Shown: positions 1 through 7,019, counted from the first letter of the stretch. The stretch is DNA of 47,901 nucleotides from Archangium sp. (GCA_016792935.1 JAEUJS010000675.1:1-47901); one strand, 5' to 3'. The notes: a model not told the origin generated them from the letters alone. Numbers and translations are program-made.

Positions 1-1
1 C

Positions 2-55
2 GCGTTCCCGCACCTCGCTGAAGCGCTTCGTGGCATCGACGCCGTGCCGAAGTGA
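2..55 (+). CDS. 3' end of an unidentified gene (partial)
   Basis: An open frame enters from the left edge and stops at TGA 53-55; the last residues read ...LRGIDAVPK. Too little is left to name a family. It converges on the pirin gene. The last codons and the stop lie inside the first copy of a 63-bp tandem repeat, so the 3' end of this gene appears to have been duplicated downstream. That frame match is the main reason to think it is real; with 17 codons it could be chance. Confidence 0.35.
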   Translation, partial: AFPHLAEALRGIDAVPK

Positions 56-177
56 CGTCGCGGACTGCGACGTCCGAGGCGGAAGGCGTCCCGGAGACAC
101 GACGCCGTGCCGAAGTGACGTCGCGGACTGCGACGTCCGAGGCGGAAGGCGTCCCGGAGACACGACGCCGTGCCGAA
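38..177. repeat. 63-bp tandem repeat, about 2.2 copies, with internal hairpins
   Basis: The unit beginning GACGCCGTGCCGAAGTGA occurs at 38-100 and 101-163 without visible difference, and a third partial copy runs from 164 to about 177, where AAGTGA has become AAATGA. Each full unit holds a perfect 8-bp inverted repeat, GACGTCGC and GCGACGTC around GGACT (54-74 and 117-137). A second inverted repeat, GGCGTC/GACGCC with a 10-nt loop (85-106), spans the unit junction. The array fills the gap between two convergent genes. Confidence 0.9.
54..74. terminator. Hairpin directly after the upstream stop, repeated at 117-137
   Basis: Perfect 8-bp stem with a 5-nt loop that overlaps the TGA of the upstream gene and is duplicated 63 bp later. 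There is no T-tract, so it is not a textbook intrinsic terminator. Placement between convergent genes suggests transcript-end protection or bidirectional termination; that is inference. Confidence 0.4.
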
Positions 178-181
178 ATGA

Positions 182-1072
182 TCAGCTCGCGCGCTTGATG
201 CGGCCCATGCGGCCCGCCTGGAAGTCTTCGGCGGCCTCTTCGAGCTCTTTCCACTCGTTCATCACGAAGGGTCCCCAGCGCGCCATGGGCTCCCGAAGCG
301 GAACTCCCGCGAGGAGCAGCAGCTCGGCTGGTCGATCAGCTCTGATCAACACCTCGTCGCCGAGCCCGAGCATCGCCATCGTGCCGTCTTTCACTTCACG
401 CGAATCGTCTCCGACCTTCACCGCGCCGGCGAAGACGTAGAGCAGTCCGTTGAACGTGGCGTCGAGCGGAATGCGGACCTCGGCTCCGGGCTGCAGCGAC
501 CAGTGGTGGTACGCGATGGGCGTGCGCGTCTCGATGGCGGCCTTCACGCCCAGCGCATCACCCGCGATGACCTTCACCTTCGCCAGACCATCGGCGCTCG
601 TGGCGGTGGGAATGCCGCGCGCGGGGAGCTCCTGGTAGCGGGGCTCCATCAACTTGTCGCGCTTGGGCAAGTTCACCCAGATTTGGAAGCCGTGCATGCG
701 GCCGCCGTGTTCCAGCATGCGACGCGAGGGCATCTCAGCGTGCACCACGCCTTTGCCCGCGGTCATCCACTGCACGTCTCCGGCGCCGATGAAGCCTTTG
801 TGGCCAGCGGAGTCTTCGTGCTCGTTCTCTCCTTCGAGCACGTAGGTGACCGTCTCGAAGCCGCGGTGCGGATGATCAGGAGCGCCGACCGCTTCTCCTG
901 CCGGGTAGTCGATGGGTCCCAATTCATCGAGCAACAGGAAGGGGTCGACCTGCTGAATGCCGATGGTGGGGAAGGGCCGACGCACCACGAAACCGCCGCC
1001 CTCGAGTTGTCTGTGCGCTGCAACCAACCGCTGTACTTCGCGTGTCTTCTTCATGCTGTTCACCATCACCAT
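182..1072 (-). CDS. Pirin family protein
   Basis: Bicupin of the pirin family (iron-binding; some members act as quercetin dioxygenases or transcription cofactors). Characteristic pirin stretches are FVVRRPFPTIG near the N-terminus, the metal-site region APDHPHRGFETVTYVLEGE, GDVQWMTAGKGVVHAEMP in the first cupin, and a C-terminal RWGPFVMN motif. The frame is open to 1201, but the start chosen is ATG 1072: a GGGAG Shine-Dalgarno lies 7 nt upstream, and 296 aa is the normal pirin length. Met codons at 1066 and 1054 are alternatives. It lies downstream of the Rieske gene on the same strand and may be cotranscribed. The substrate is unknown. Confidence 0.9.
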   Translation of the reverse strand: MVMVNSMKKTREVQRLVAAHRQLEGGGFVVRRPFPTIGIQQVDPFLLLDELGPIDYPAGEAVGAPDHPHRGFETVTYVLEGENEHEDSAGHKGFIGAGDVQWMTAGKGVVHAEMPSRRMLEHGGRMHGFQIWVNLPKRDKLMEPRYQELPARGIPTATSADGLAKVKVIAGDALGVKAAIETRTPIAYHHWSLQPGAEVRIPLDATFNGLLYVFAGAVKVGDDSREVKDGTMAMLGLGDEVLIRADRPAELLLLAGVPLREPMARWGPFVMNEWKELEEAAEDFQAGRMGRIKRAS

Positions 1073-1336
1073 GGGCAGGCTCCCGCGCAGCCCTTGCACT
1101 ACCCGTTTGGACCCTCGATTGCTCTGAGCGCTTGTGAGGGCGGCACCAACGCCACTGAGGAGTGGCAGGTTTTCCGCATCGATGGGCACACCCTGGGCCA
1201 TGTCGCACTCGAGACCGGCGTGAGTGTGGGCGGCCTCGAGAGCGTTAACGATCTGCGCGGCGATTTCATCCGCGACGGCGCTGGCTTGTTGGTGCCCGAA
1301 AATCCGAAGGTCGACGTGCAGTTCCGTGAACGCTGA
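1073..1336 (-). other. 264-bp gap that stays open in the pirin frame back to the Rieske stop
   Basis: Read on the minus strand in the pirin frame there is no stop for 88 codons between the Rieske TGA (1339-1337) and the pirin ATG. The only in-frame ATG before 1072 is at 1201. The hypothetical peptide (for example FTELHVDLRIFGHQQ) is not recognised. It may be an untranslated spacer, an N-terminal extension of the pirin, or a decayed gene. Confidence 0.4.
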
Positions 1337-2329
1337 TCAGTGCGTGGTGGCGTGCTCTTCGAGTTCGTCGGGCTCCTCGCGGCGTTCGTCTCCGACGAGC
1401 GTCGAGAAGTAGTATTTCCGGAACTGCAGCGTCGCGCGGTCGGTGCGCACGGAGATCTCCTCTCGGGGCGGCGGCACTTCGAGCGGCTGGCTGCTCTCCA
1501 CCACCGCGCGGTCTTCGTTCGCGATGCGGCGGTTGCTGTAATTGAAGAGCGGGTTGAGCAGCGACAGCGTCGCGAACGAGCGCGCCCCGATGATGATCAT
1601 CCGCGTGCGCGTCGCGTTGATGGGCACACAGATGGCGTGCATGCGGAACAGCTCCCCCGGCACGGGAATGTGCAGCACCATCATGTTCGGGCGGTACCAT
1701 TCCAGCGTCGCGCCGCTGCCGGGGTCGTCATCGACCGTCGAGTGCGTCTTGCCGCCGAACGCCGTCTCTTCCCACGTCACGTCCATCCGCGAGTCGTCGC
1801 GCAGCCGCGGGCGGATGAAGCGCCCGATGGTGCCGGCGTGCACGTACGGCACGTGTGGGCTGTCGAGCATGTTCTCCATCGCCCGCGTCCAGTGCGTGTT
1901 CCATTCGATCTCGAGGTACGTGCGCGCGGGGCCGACCATGGTGAGCGCGCTCGGCACCTCGGGCTCTCCGCAGTGCTTCCCGGTGCCAGTGAAGAGCCAC
2001 AACAACCCGCCCACTTCCCGCACTGGAAAGCTGGTGGCGAACAGCCGCTCGCGTTTGGCGTCAGGGTTGAGCGGCACGTGCTTCACCGCGCCCGAGCCGT
2101 CGAACTTCCACGCGTGAAACGGGCACTCGAGGCAGCCGTTCTCGACCTTGCCGAGCGAGAGCTGCACGCCGCGATGCGGACAGCGGTCGAGCAAGGCGCG
2201 CGGGTGACCCTTTTCGTCGCGGAAGAAGACGATCTTCTCCCCAGCGACCTCGAGCGGTAGCGGTTTGCCCACCTTGAGGTGCTTCGCGAGCGTCACTGCA
2301 GTCCACACGTTGGCGAACCGGTCGAACAT
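1337..2329 (-). CDS. Rieske [2Fe-2S] aromatic ring oxygenase-like protein
   Basis: Terminal oxygenase component of the Rieske non-haem iron oxygenase superfamily. The Rieske cluster ligands are CPHRG and, 19 residues later, CPFHAW in the first 75 residues. The C-terminal catalytic domain carries the mononuclear iron motif in NMLDSPHVPYVHAG (D/N-x2-H-x4-H). The 330-aa length resembles VanA or pheophorbide-oxygenase-like enzymes rather than large dioxygenase subunits. The ATG has AGGGTGG upstream. No reductase gene is adjacent, so the electron donor must be encoded elsewhere. The substrate cannot be told from sequence. The TGA lies in a TGATCA palindrome. Confidence 0.88.
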   Translation of the reverse strand: MFDRFANVWTAVTLAKHLKVGKPLPLEVAGEKIVFFRDEKGHPRALLDRCPHRGVQLSLGKVENGCLECPFHAWKFDGSGAVKHVPLNPDAKRERLFATSFPVREVGGLLWLFTGTGKHCGEPEVPSALTMVGPARTYLEIEWNTHWTRAMENMLDSPHVPYVHAGTIGRFIRPRLRDDSRMDVTWEETAFGGKTHSTVDDDPGSGATLEWYRPNMMVLHIPVPGELFRMHAICVPINATRTRMIIIGARSFATLSLLNPLFNYSNRRIANEDRAVVESSQPLEVPPPREEISVRTDRATLQFRKYYFSTLVGDERREEPDELEEHATTH

Positions 2330-2361
2330 GAAGCCACCCTAACGGGCGCTCCGGGTATGCG

Positions 2362-2381
2362 CAAGGTTTGTACAAGGTTTG
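2362..2381. promoter_or_regulatory. Two CAAGGTTTG direct repeats spaced one helical turn
   Basis: CAAGGTTTG occurs at 2362-2370 and 2373-2381, an 11-bp period, 33-52 bp upstream of the Rieske start codon. Direct repeats at helical spacing are typical of response-regulator or activator sites. No adjacent gene identifies the protein. Confidence 0.4.
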
Positions 2382-2499
2382 ACGTGGGTCCGTACAGCCC
2401 AGTGATCGATCTGAAACTATTCGGACAACCAGGCGTTCAGAGATCATCGATACGAGGTCGACGCAAAGAGGTCAGCGTCCTGTCCCCGCGCTCCCAAAT

Positions 2500-2517
2500 C
2501 AGCAGACGCGTCTGCTG
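2500..2517. promoter_or_regulatory. Perfect 18-bp palindrome
   Basis: CAGCAGACGCGTCTGCTG is an exact inverted repeat without spacer, in the middle of the divergent intergenic region. This is the form expected of an operator for a dimeric regulator. As RNA it would fold poorly because it has no loop, so a DNA site is more likely than a terminator. Confidence 0.45.
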
Positions 2518-2684
2518 GGTCATGGAGCGCGCTGCCTGCCACAAGCGGGCTTCTGGGAGTCTGGACGTGTTCCCCTCGGCGAGTCTCCGCGTGCCGCTAC
2601 GTTCGCCGGTCAGCTCGAACGTGTGAGGCGTAAGCCTTTGATCAGCTTCGACTGTCGGACCTGCGTGCTTTGCTGCGAAGCACC

Positions 2685-4697
2685 ATGAGCACCGCGCAGC
2701 TGCGATTCGTCGTTGGAAGTCCGACCCCGCCGCCTGGAAAGCCGCTGTCGGCTGGCGAAGTTCCGGCTGACCTGGTGCTGCGCACGGCGACGGTTTCTCA
2801 GCGCGAGACGCTCCTCATCGGCCTTGCGTTGTCGTGTGCGAAGACGCCTCGCCCCGCAGGAGCACAGGACGCCTTGCGGCGAGTCGCGAGTGAAGCCAAC
2901 GCGCTTGCGCTGACGCAGACCTTCGAGGCGATGGCCGACAAACACACGCTCGGCTTCGTGGTGGAACAGCTCGAGCTCGAGTGGCTGCTGACGCTCTGTA
3001 AGCAGCGCGGCGTCGCGGTGAACGACATCCTCGCGAAGACGGACTCGGTCTCGCGGCGCGGCCTCACGAAGTCGGAGGCGCGGCGCGTCGAAGAGAACTT
3101 CGGCGGCACGCTCGACCCCGACTCGGTGCGCTTCTGCTTCACCACCGGCGTGCAGACGATGGGCGCGGGCGCGATGGTGGTGGGCAACGTCATTCACGCC
3201 GACCCGACGGATCCGCGGTGGGGGTTGAAGCGCGGCACCACGCTCCCCGAGGAGCCGGAAGACGAGTCGTGGGATTCCTTCAACGGCATCCTGCTCGCGC
3301 ACGAGCCCGCCCACATCTGGAGCTACCAGCACCAGGGCAGCCAGTACGCGGTGAACTCGGTCGCTGATCAGCTCGCGGCGATTCAGCAGGGAGACCGTGG
3401 CGGCGCGTACCTCTACACGCCGGGTCGGCCGCACTTCGTCGACTACGGAGAAGAGCAGCGCGCGATGATCGTGCAGGACTACATCTGTGCGTACCGCGGC
3501 CGCGCCGTCGGAGAAGCGACCAGCCTCACGCTCTACGCGGGCACGCAGCCAGTCGACGAAGTAGTCGCGAAGCTGGAGCGCTACATCAAACAGATGCGCG
3601 CCATGGGTCCGGGCATTGCGGAGCCCACGGGTCGTCAGCCCGAATGGATCGTCTGCGCGCATCTTCGGCCGGTGTTCGCGCAGGACGGGCTCGCGGGTTT
3701 TCTCGGAGCGCACGGCTCGGTCCTCGTCGCCGCTGCGGGGCGCGCTTCGACGCAAGCCCTGGTGGATGGCGTCGCGCAGCGTGACGCTGGGAAAGTCGCG
3801 GGAGGCCTCGCGGGCGTGACGGCAGCCATCGCGGCGTCGGTGCTCCCGCGTGAGCAGAACAGCTCAGGTGCGAGCAGTGGCGGCAGCGCGATTCTCGACC
3901 AGGCGCAGATTCCACGCGGCGTCGAGGTGACGAAGGACGGCATCTCGGGGTCGGTGAAGTTGGGGTGGGACGCTCCGGCGGGTGGGAGCGCGCCGGGCTT
4001 CAAGGATCCGCGCGTCGAGTGGGGCACCGGTGTGCACAAAGACGTCGGAGACCTTCGCATCGACGCCGACGCGAAGGCCGTGGTGGCGACGAGCGGTGAG
4101 GTGAAGGAAGCGAGCGCCCAGGCGAAGGTGGGAACGGATCAGGTCGCGCTCGAGGTCGCGGGTGGCGTGAAGCCGGGTCAGCGTGCGTGGGGACACCTCG
4201 AGTTCATCACCGAGCCGCTCACCGTTCATGTCGGCGGTTCGACGTCACCGCGCGGAGCGACCGTCGACGCGCGCGTCGAGACGAGGGGCTTCAGCCCGGC
4301 GGCCCTGCCAGGACGAGGCGGCCTGCAGGTGAGCGCGGAGGCCGAGCTGACGAAGGCGCATGCTGACGCGCCGCTGGCGTTCGACTCGGCGACGGTTGGT
4401 GTCTCGGGGCAACTCTCCGCGGGTGTGACTGCGGGCATCGGCGCGAAGTTGGTGCCGACGGGGCTCGATGAAGTCTCGGCGCAGGTCGCGGCGATTGGCG
4501 ACAAGGGCTCATTGAGCATCGCGGCGGAAGGCACGAAGTTGCAGACCACTCCGACGGTTGGCGTGAAGGTGACGGCGACCGACAAGAAGACCGGAGTCGC
4601 TGTCTCCGGACATGCCGAAGCGACTCCTGGGACGGGAGAGGTTGCTGGCGGGGTGAACGTCTCGATTCCGCTGCCTGAGCCGGGAAAAAAGAAATGA
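2685..4697 (+). CDS. HExxH metallopeptidase-like protein (vgr-related/DUF4157-like) with long repetitive C-terminus
   Basis: 670 aa from ATG 2685 (an in-frame TTG lies at 2670). Residues 206-210 are HEPAH, a zinc-peptidase HExxH motif, within LLAHEPAHIWSYQHQG. This resembles the helix of DUF4157/vgr-related proteins, which often accompany contractile injection systems and polymorphic toxins. About 45 residues later is an acidic helix (YGEEQRAMIVQDYI) that could supply further ligands. After roughly residue 390 the sequence turns to Gly/Ala/Val-rich, beta-like repeats ending in GKKK. No signal peptide is visible. It lies 125 bp upstream of the RiPP-like genes on the same strand. It may process the precursor or be an unrelated secreted effector; the sequence does not decide. 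Confidence 0.65.
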   Translation: MSTAQLRFVVGSPTPPPGKPLSAGEVPADLVLRTATVSQRETLLIGLALSCAKTPRPAGAQDALRRVASEANALALTQTFEAMADKHTLGFVVEQLELEWLLTLCKQRGVAVNDILAKTDSVSRRGLTKSEARRVEENFGGTLDPDSVRFCFTTGVQTMGAGAMVVGNVIHADPTDPRWGLKRGTTLPEEPEDESWDSFNGILLAHEPAHIWSYQHQGSQYAVNSVADQLAAIQQGDRGGAYLYTPGRPHFVDYGEEQRAMIVQDYICAYRGRAVGEATSLTLYAGTQPVDEVVAKLERYIKQMRAMGPGIAEPTGRQPEWIVCAHLRPVFAQDGLAGFLGAHGSVLVAAAGRASTQALVDGVAQRDAGKVAGGLAGVTAAIAASVLPREQNSSGASSGGSAILDQAQIPRGVEVTKDGISGSVKLGWDAPAGGSAPGFKDPRVEWGTGVHKDVGDLRIDADAKAVVATSGEVKEASAQAKVGTDQVALEVAGGVKPGQRAWGHLEFITEPLTVHVGGSTSPRGATVDARVETRGFSPAALPGRGGLQVSAEAELTKAHADAPLAFDSATVGVSGQLSAGVTAGIGAKLVPTGLDEVSAQVAAIGDKGSLSIAAEGTKLQTTPTVGVKVTATDKKTGVAVSGHAEATPGTGEVAGGVNVSIPLPEPGKKK

Positions 4698-4753
4698 GCT
4701 GACCGGCCGAGCGGCTGTGAAACCCGGGCGCGACGAAACTTGGGGCTCTCGAG

Positions 4754-4773
4754 TGACGACATGGAGATCGTCA
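4754..4773 (+). promoter_or_regulatory. Small hairpin in the leader of the repeat-peptide gene
   Basis: TGACGA and TCGTCA form a perfect 6-bp stem with an 8-nt loop, 50 nt before the precursor start codon. It could be the end of the upstream transcript or an attenuator in the leader. Weak evidence. Confidence 0.25.
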
Positions 4774-4822
4774 GATACGGTTTCGTGCGTCTGAGCAGTC
4801 CCAACTTCAGGAGACAACACAC

Positions 4823-5326
4823 ATGCGGATTCGTCCTGGCGGTGGTGGCATCAAGAAGATCGCGGCTGATCAGCCGATCGGTAAGGGCCCCAGGGGCAAG
4901 GGCAAGGCCAAGCCCGGCAAGCCCATCCTCAATCCGATTCCGTCGAAGCCGACCAAGCCGAAGCCCACCGTGAACCCGATGCCGGGCAAGCCGGGCACCA
5001 AGCCGCCCATCATGAAGATCCGCGCCGACGAGCCGCTTCCGGGCAAGCCGGGGAAGCCGGGTGGGCCGATTCTGAACCCGCTCCCGCCGGGCACGAAGCC
5101 GCCCATCATGAAGATTCGGGCCGACGAGCCGCTGCCTCAGCCGGGCAAGCCGCCCATCATGAAGATTCGCGCCGACGAGCCGCTCCCTGGCAAGCCGGGT
5201 CGCCCGCCGATTCTCAACCCGCTGCCGCCGGGCAAGCCGCCCATCATGAAGATTCGCGCCGATGAGCCGGTTCGTCCGACGGTGAACCCGATGCCGAATC
5301 CGAAGCCGAAGAAGACCGAGACCTGA
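4823..5326 (+). CDS. Proline-rich multi-core precursor peptide (candidate RiPP precursor)
   Basis: 167 aa, preceded by an AGGAGA Shine-Dalgarno. The chain is almost entirely Pro, Gly, Lys and Ile. The cassette PPIMKIRADEPL (fourth copy ending PV) occurs four times, starting near residues 61, 93, 110 and 139. An N-terminal IKKIAADQPIG (10-20) looks like a degenerate fifth copy. Between them a second module, PILNPLPPG or PTVNPMP, recurs at about residues 34, 49, 82, 129 and 153. There is no hydrophobic segment and no signal peptide. Repeated acidic cassettes followed directly by an ATP-grasp ligase fit a multi-core graspetide precursor. The cassettes hold one Lys, one Asp and one Glu but no Ser or Thr. 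The alternative is a structural repeat protein; the neighbours favour a RiPP. Confidence 0.75.
   Translation: MRIRPGGGGIKKIAADQPIGKGPRGKGKAKPGKPILNPIPSKPTKPKPTVNPMPGKPGTKPPIMKIRADEPLPGKPGKPGGPILNPLPPGTKPPIMKIRADEPLPQPGKPPIMKIRADEPLPGKPGRPPILNPLPPGKPPIMKIRADEPVRPTVNPMPNPKPKKTET
5000..5272 (+). repeat. Four near-identical KPPIMKIRADEP coding cassettes
   Basis: Copies lie at 5000-5038, 5096-5134, 5147-5185 and 5234-5272. Spacing is irregular (96, 51 and 87 bp) but always in frame. DNA identity is high (CCGCCCATCATGAAGAT in every copy), which suggests recent duplication or selection for the peptide. Confidence 0.9.
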
Positions 5327-5337
5327 TCAGCTGATCA
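5324..5337. promoter_or_regulatory. 14-bp perfect palindrome at the precursor stop codon
   Basis: TGATCAGCTGATCA begins with the TGA stop of the precursor and ends 13 nt before the GTG of the ATP-grasp gene. It is two TGATCA hexamers fused. It could reduce expression of the enzymes relative to the precursor, or be part of the window-wide TGATCA excess. Confidence 0.4.
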
Positions 5338-5350
5338 TTTCGGGATTCTC

Positions 5351-6277
5351 GTGAAGCACGTCGCAGTGCTCTCCGCGGGCGCCGATGAGACCGCGGTGGG
5401 GGTGCAGCAAGCCCTCACCCGTCTTGGCGCCCGCGTTTCTTTCATCGACACGTCGCAGGTGGTGCTCACGCTCGACGCGGACGGAAACGTCACACTCGAT
5501 GGAGTTGACGTGCGCGACGTGAGCGCGGTGTACGTGAAGTCGGTGCACCTGAGCGTGCCGCTGTTCGACGTCGAGTCGATGCGGCAGCGCGCTCCGAAGT
5601 CGTGGCCTGCGCGGTGGGTCGCGGAGCGCGAACGACACGCGGCGCTCACTTCGGCTCTTCGTGTGTGGGAGTCGAGTGGGGTGCCCTTCGTGAATCCGGT
5701 CTCGCGGTTCGAGGTGCATCTGCTCAAGCCGCTCCAGTCGGTGCAGCTGTCGGCGGCTGGAGTGCGCGTGCCTGCGTCGCTCACGACGAATGATCCGGCC
5801 GCGGTGCGGGCGTTCGCGGCGCAATTCGCCGAAGGGGAGGTCATCTACAAGACGCCTGCGGGTGGCGCGCTGGTGCGGAGGTTGCGCGAGGAAGACTTCG
5901 CTCGACTCGATTCGCTCTCGACGGCTCCGGTGTTGTTTCAGCAGCGCATCGAGGGTGACGAGCTGCGCGTGACGATGCTCGATGGCGAGTGTGTTGGAGC
6001 GTGGAAGTTGCCGGCGCGCGGAGTGGTCGATGCGCGCGAGGTGCTCGCGAAGGCGAAGAAGTTGAAGAAGGTCGAGGCGGGCGTGGAGCGCCTGTGTGCG
6101 CGGGCGGCGAAGGCGCTGGGTTTGATCTTCACGAGCGTGGACGTGCGCGTCGATGCCGACGGAGTGCCGTGGGTGCTGGAGTGCAACCCGACTCCCTCGG
6201 TGGCGTTCTACGAGAACCCGAAGACCAGTCCGGTGCTCGCGCGATTGGCCACCTTCCTGACGAAGGTGCGGAAGTGA
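5351..6277 (+). CDS. RimK/MvdD-like ATP-grasp ligase (candidate peptide macrocyclase)
   Basis: 308 aa from GTG 5351, 24 nt after the repeat peptide. The N-terminal preATP-grasp domain starts KHVAVLSAGADETAVGVQQAL. The ATP-binding region has VIYKTPAGG and QQRIEGDELRV. The Mg-binding end is VDVRVDADGVPWVLECNP, with E277 and N279 in the usual E-x-N arrangement and an Asp in the preceding strand. Such ligases activate a carboxylate as acyl-phosphate and join it to an amine or hydroxyl. In graspetides they cross-link acidic side chains of a precursor to Lys (amide) or Ser/Thr (ester). Adjacency to a precursor rich in KIRADE cassettes points to that role. The start is chosen because upstream codons run into the palindrome; the Shine-Dalgarno is weak. 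Confidence 0.85.
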   Translation: MKHVAVLSAGADETAVGVQQALTRLGARVSFIDTSQVVLTLDADGNVTLDGVDVRDVSAVYVKSVHLSVPLFDVESMRQRAPKSWPARWVAERERHAALTSALRVWESSGVPFVNPVSRFEVHLLKPLQSVQLSAAGVRVPASLTTNDPAAVRAFAAQFAEGEVIYKTPAGGALVRRLREEDFARLDSLSTAPVLFQQRIEGDELRVTMLDGECVGAWKLPARGVVDAREVLAKAKKLKKVEAGVERLCARAAKALGLIFTSVDVRVDADGVPWVLECNPTPSVAFYENPKTSPVLARLATFLTKVRK

Positions 6278-6291
6278 GAGCCCATTCGCGT

Positions 6292-6327
6292 CCCCCTCTC
6301 CCTCGGGGAGAGGGTCGGGGTGAGGGA
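6292..6327. repeat. Palindromic repeat family A (CCCTCTCCC...GGGAGAGGG type)
   Basis: CCCTCTCCC and GGGAGAGGG form a perfect 9-bp stem with loop TCG, followed by TCGGGGTGAGGG. Variants of this intergenic element are widespread in bacterial genomes. It lies between the ATP-grasp and oxygenase genes, with further copies at 7403-7441 (opposite orientation) and 35106-35140. Confidence 0.85.
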
Positions 6328-6356
6328 GCCACTCTCGTCGGCCACCGAGCGCCGCG

Positions 6357-7019
6357 ATGAGCACGTTCTTCGTCGAAGACCTCGTCGAGTCGTTGCTCGG
6401 CTCAGAGATCGAAGACGTGCCGACGCTCGCGCGGAAGTTCATCTCGGACGAGGTGATCGACGCAGTGGAGCCGATTCGCGAGGCGTTTCACGCGTCGAAG
6501 AGGGTCAAGGCGGTGTGTCTCGAGCGCGTGCTGCGCTCGCGTGTCGCGGCGTCGATTGATCAGGCGCTGCATGGAGCGCGGTTCAAGCGGCACCATCACG
6601 CGGCGTACAAGATCGAGATCTCCGCGGTTGATCAGCTGCGGGAATCCGCGCTGCGGAAATTCTGTCGCTGGCTCGCGACTGATGACGCCGCGCGCTTTCA
6701 TGGATGGCTCGCTGGGTGGCCGCCGGATGGTCGGCCGCTCTTCGCGCGGCAGGTGCAGGTCGCGCGCGCGCGGAAGGGCGACGAGTTTCCGGTGCACGTG
6801 GACATGGACGAGGAAGGTCTCGCGGCCGTGTACAACTTCAGTGAGGCGTTCGGTCCGCGCGACGGTGGCGAGCTGTATTTCCCGGGCACGTCACTGGTGC
6901 TGCCTCCCATCTTCAACACCATGATTCTGTTTCGGCCGCGGAACGCTCCGCATGGAGTTGCGAAGGTGCTCGGGCCGAAGACGCGCTTCAGCGTGACCGC
7001 CTTCTTCGCGGCGGAGTGA
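6357..7019 (+). CDS. 2-oxoglutarate/Fe(II)-dependent oxygenase
   Basis: 220 aa. The double-stranded beta-helix core is clear: H147-x-D149 in FPVHVDMDEEG, distal H199 in NAPHGVAKV, and R210 in KTRFSVTAFF for 2-oxoglutarate binding. This resembles prolyl-hydroxylase-like 2OG-Fe(II) oxygenases; the first ~120 residues are helical and not recognised. It follows the ATP-grasp gene with a palindromic repeat between them. With a precursor of roughly one-third proline next door, the simplest hypothesis is that it hydroxylates residues of that peptide, perhaps Pro or Lys. No signal peptide, so action would be cytoplasmic, before export. Function is inference; family assignment is solid. Confidence 0.82.
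   Translation: MSTFFVEDLVESLLGSEIEDVPTLARKFISDEVIDAVEPIREAFHASKRVKAVCLERVLRSRVAASIDQALHGARFKRHHHAAYKIEISAVDQLRESALRKFCRWLATDDAARFHGWLAGWPPDGRPLFARQVQVARARKGDEFPVHVDMDEEGLAAVYNFSEAFGPRDGGELYFPGTSLVLPPIFNTMILFRPRNAPHGVAKVLGPKTRFSVTAFFAAE

Larger units (their letters stand above)
2330..2684. promoter_or_regulatory. Divergent intergenic region between Rieske and metallopeptidase genes
   Basis: 355 bp with no convincing gene. It should hold promoters for both flanking genes, and two clear symmetry elements (listed separately) lie in it. No obvious sigma-70 boxes were recognised. Confidence 0.6.

Noticed and set aside
38..177. CRISPR-like appearance of the 63-bp repeat
   Set aside because: Units are directly abutting with no variable spacers, only about two copies, and no cas genes are near.
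30..440. Plus-strand frame with repeated TPCRSDVADCD peptides
   Set aside because: The repetition is only the 63-bp DNA repeat translated out of the real frame, and the rest is antisense to the pirin gene.
5335..6442. Long minus-strand frames across the ATP-grasp gene
   Set aside because: The plus strand shows full ATP-grasp motifs; the minus-strand translations are low-information Arg/His-rich sequence.
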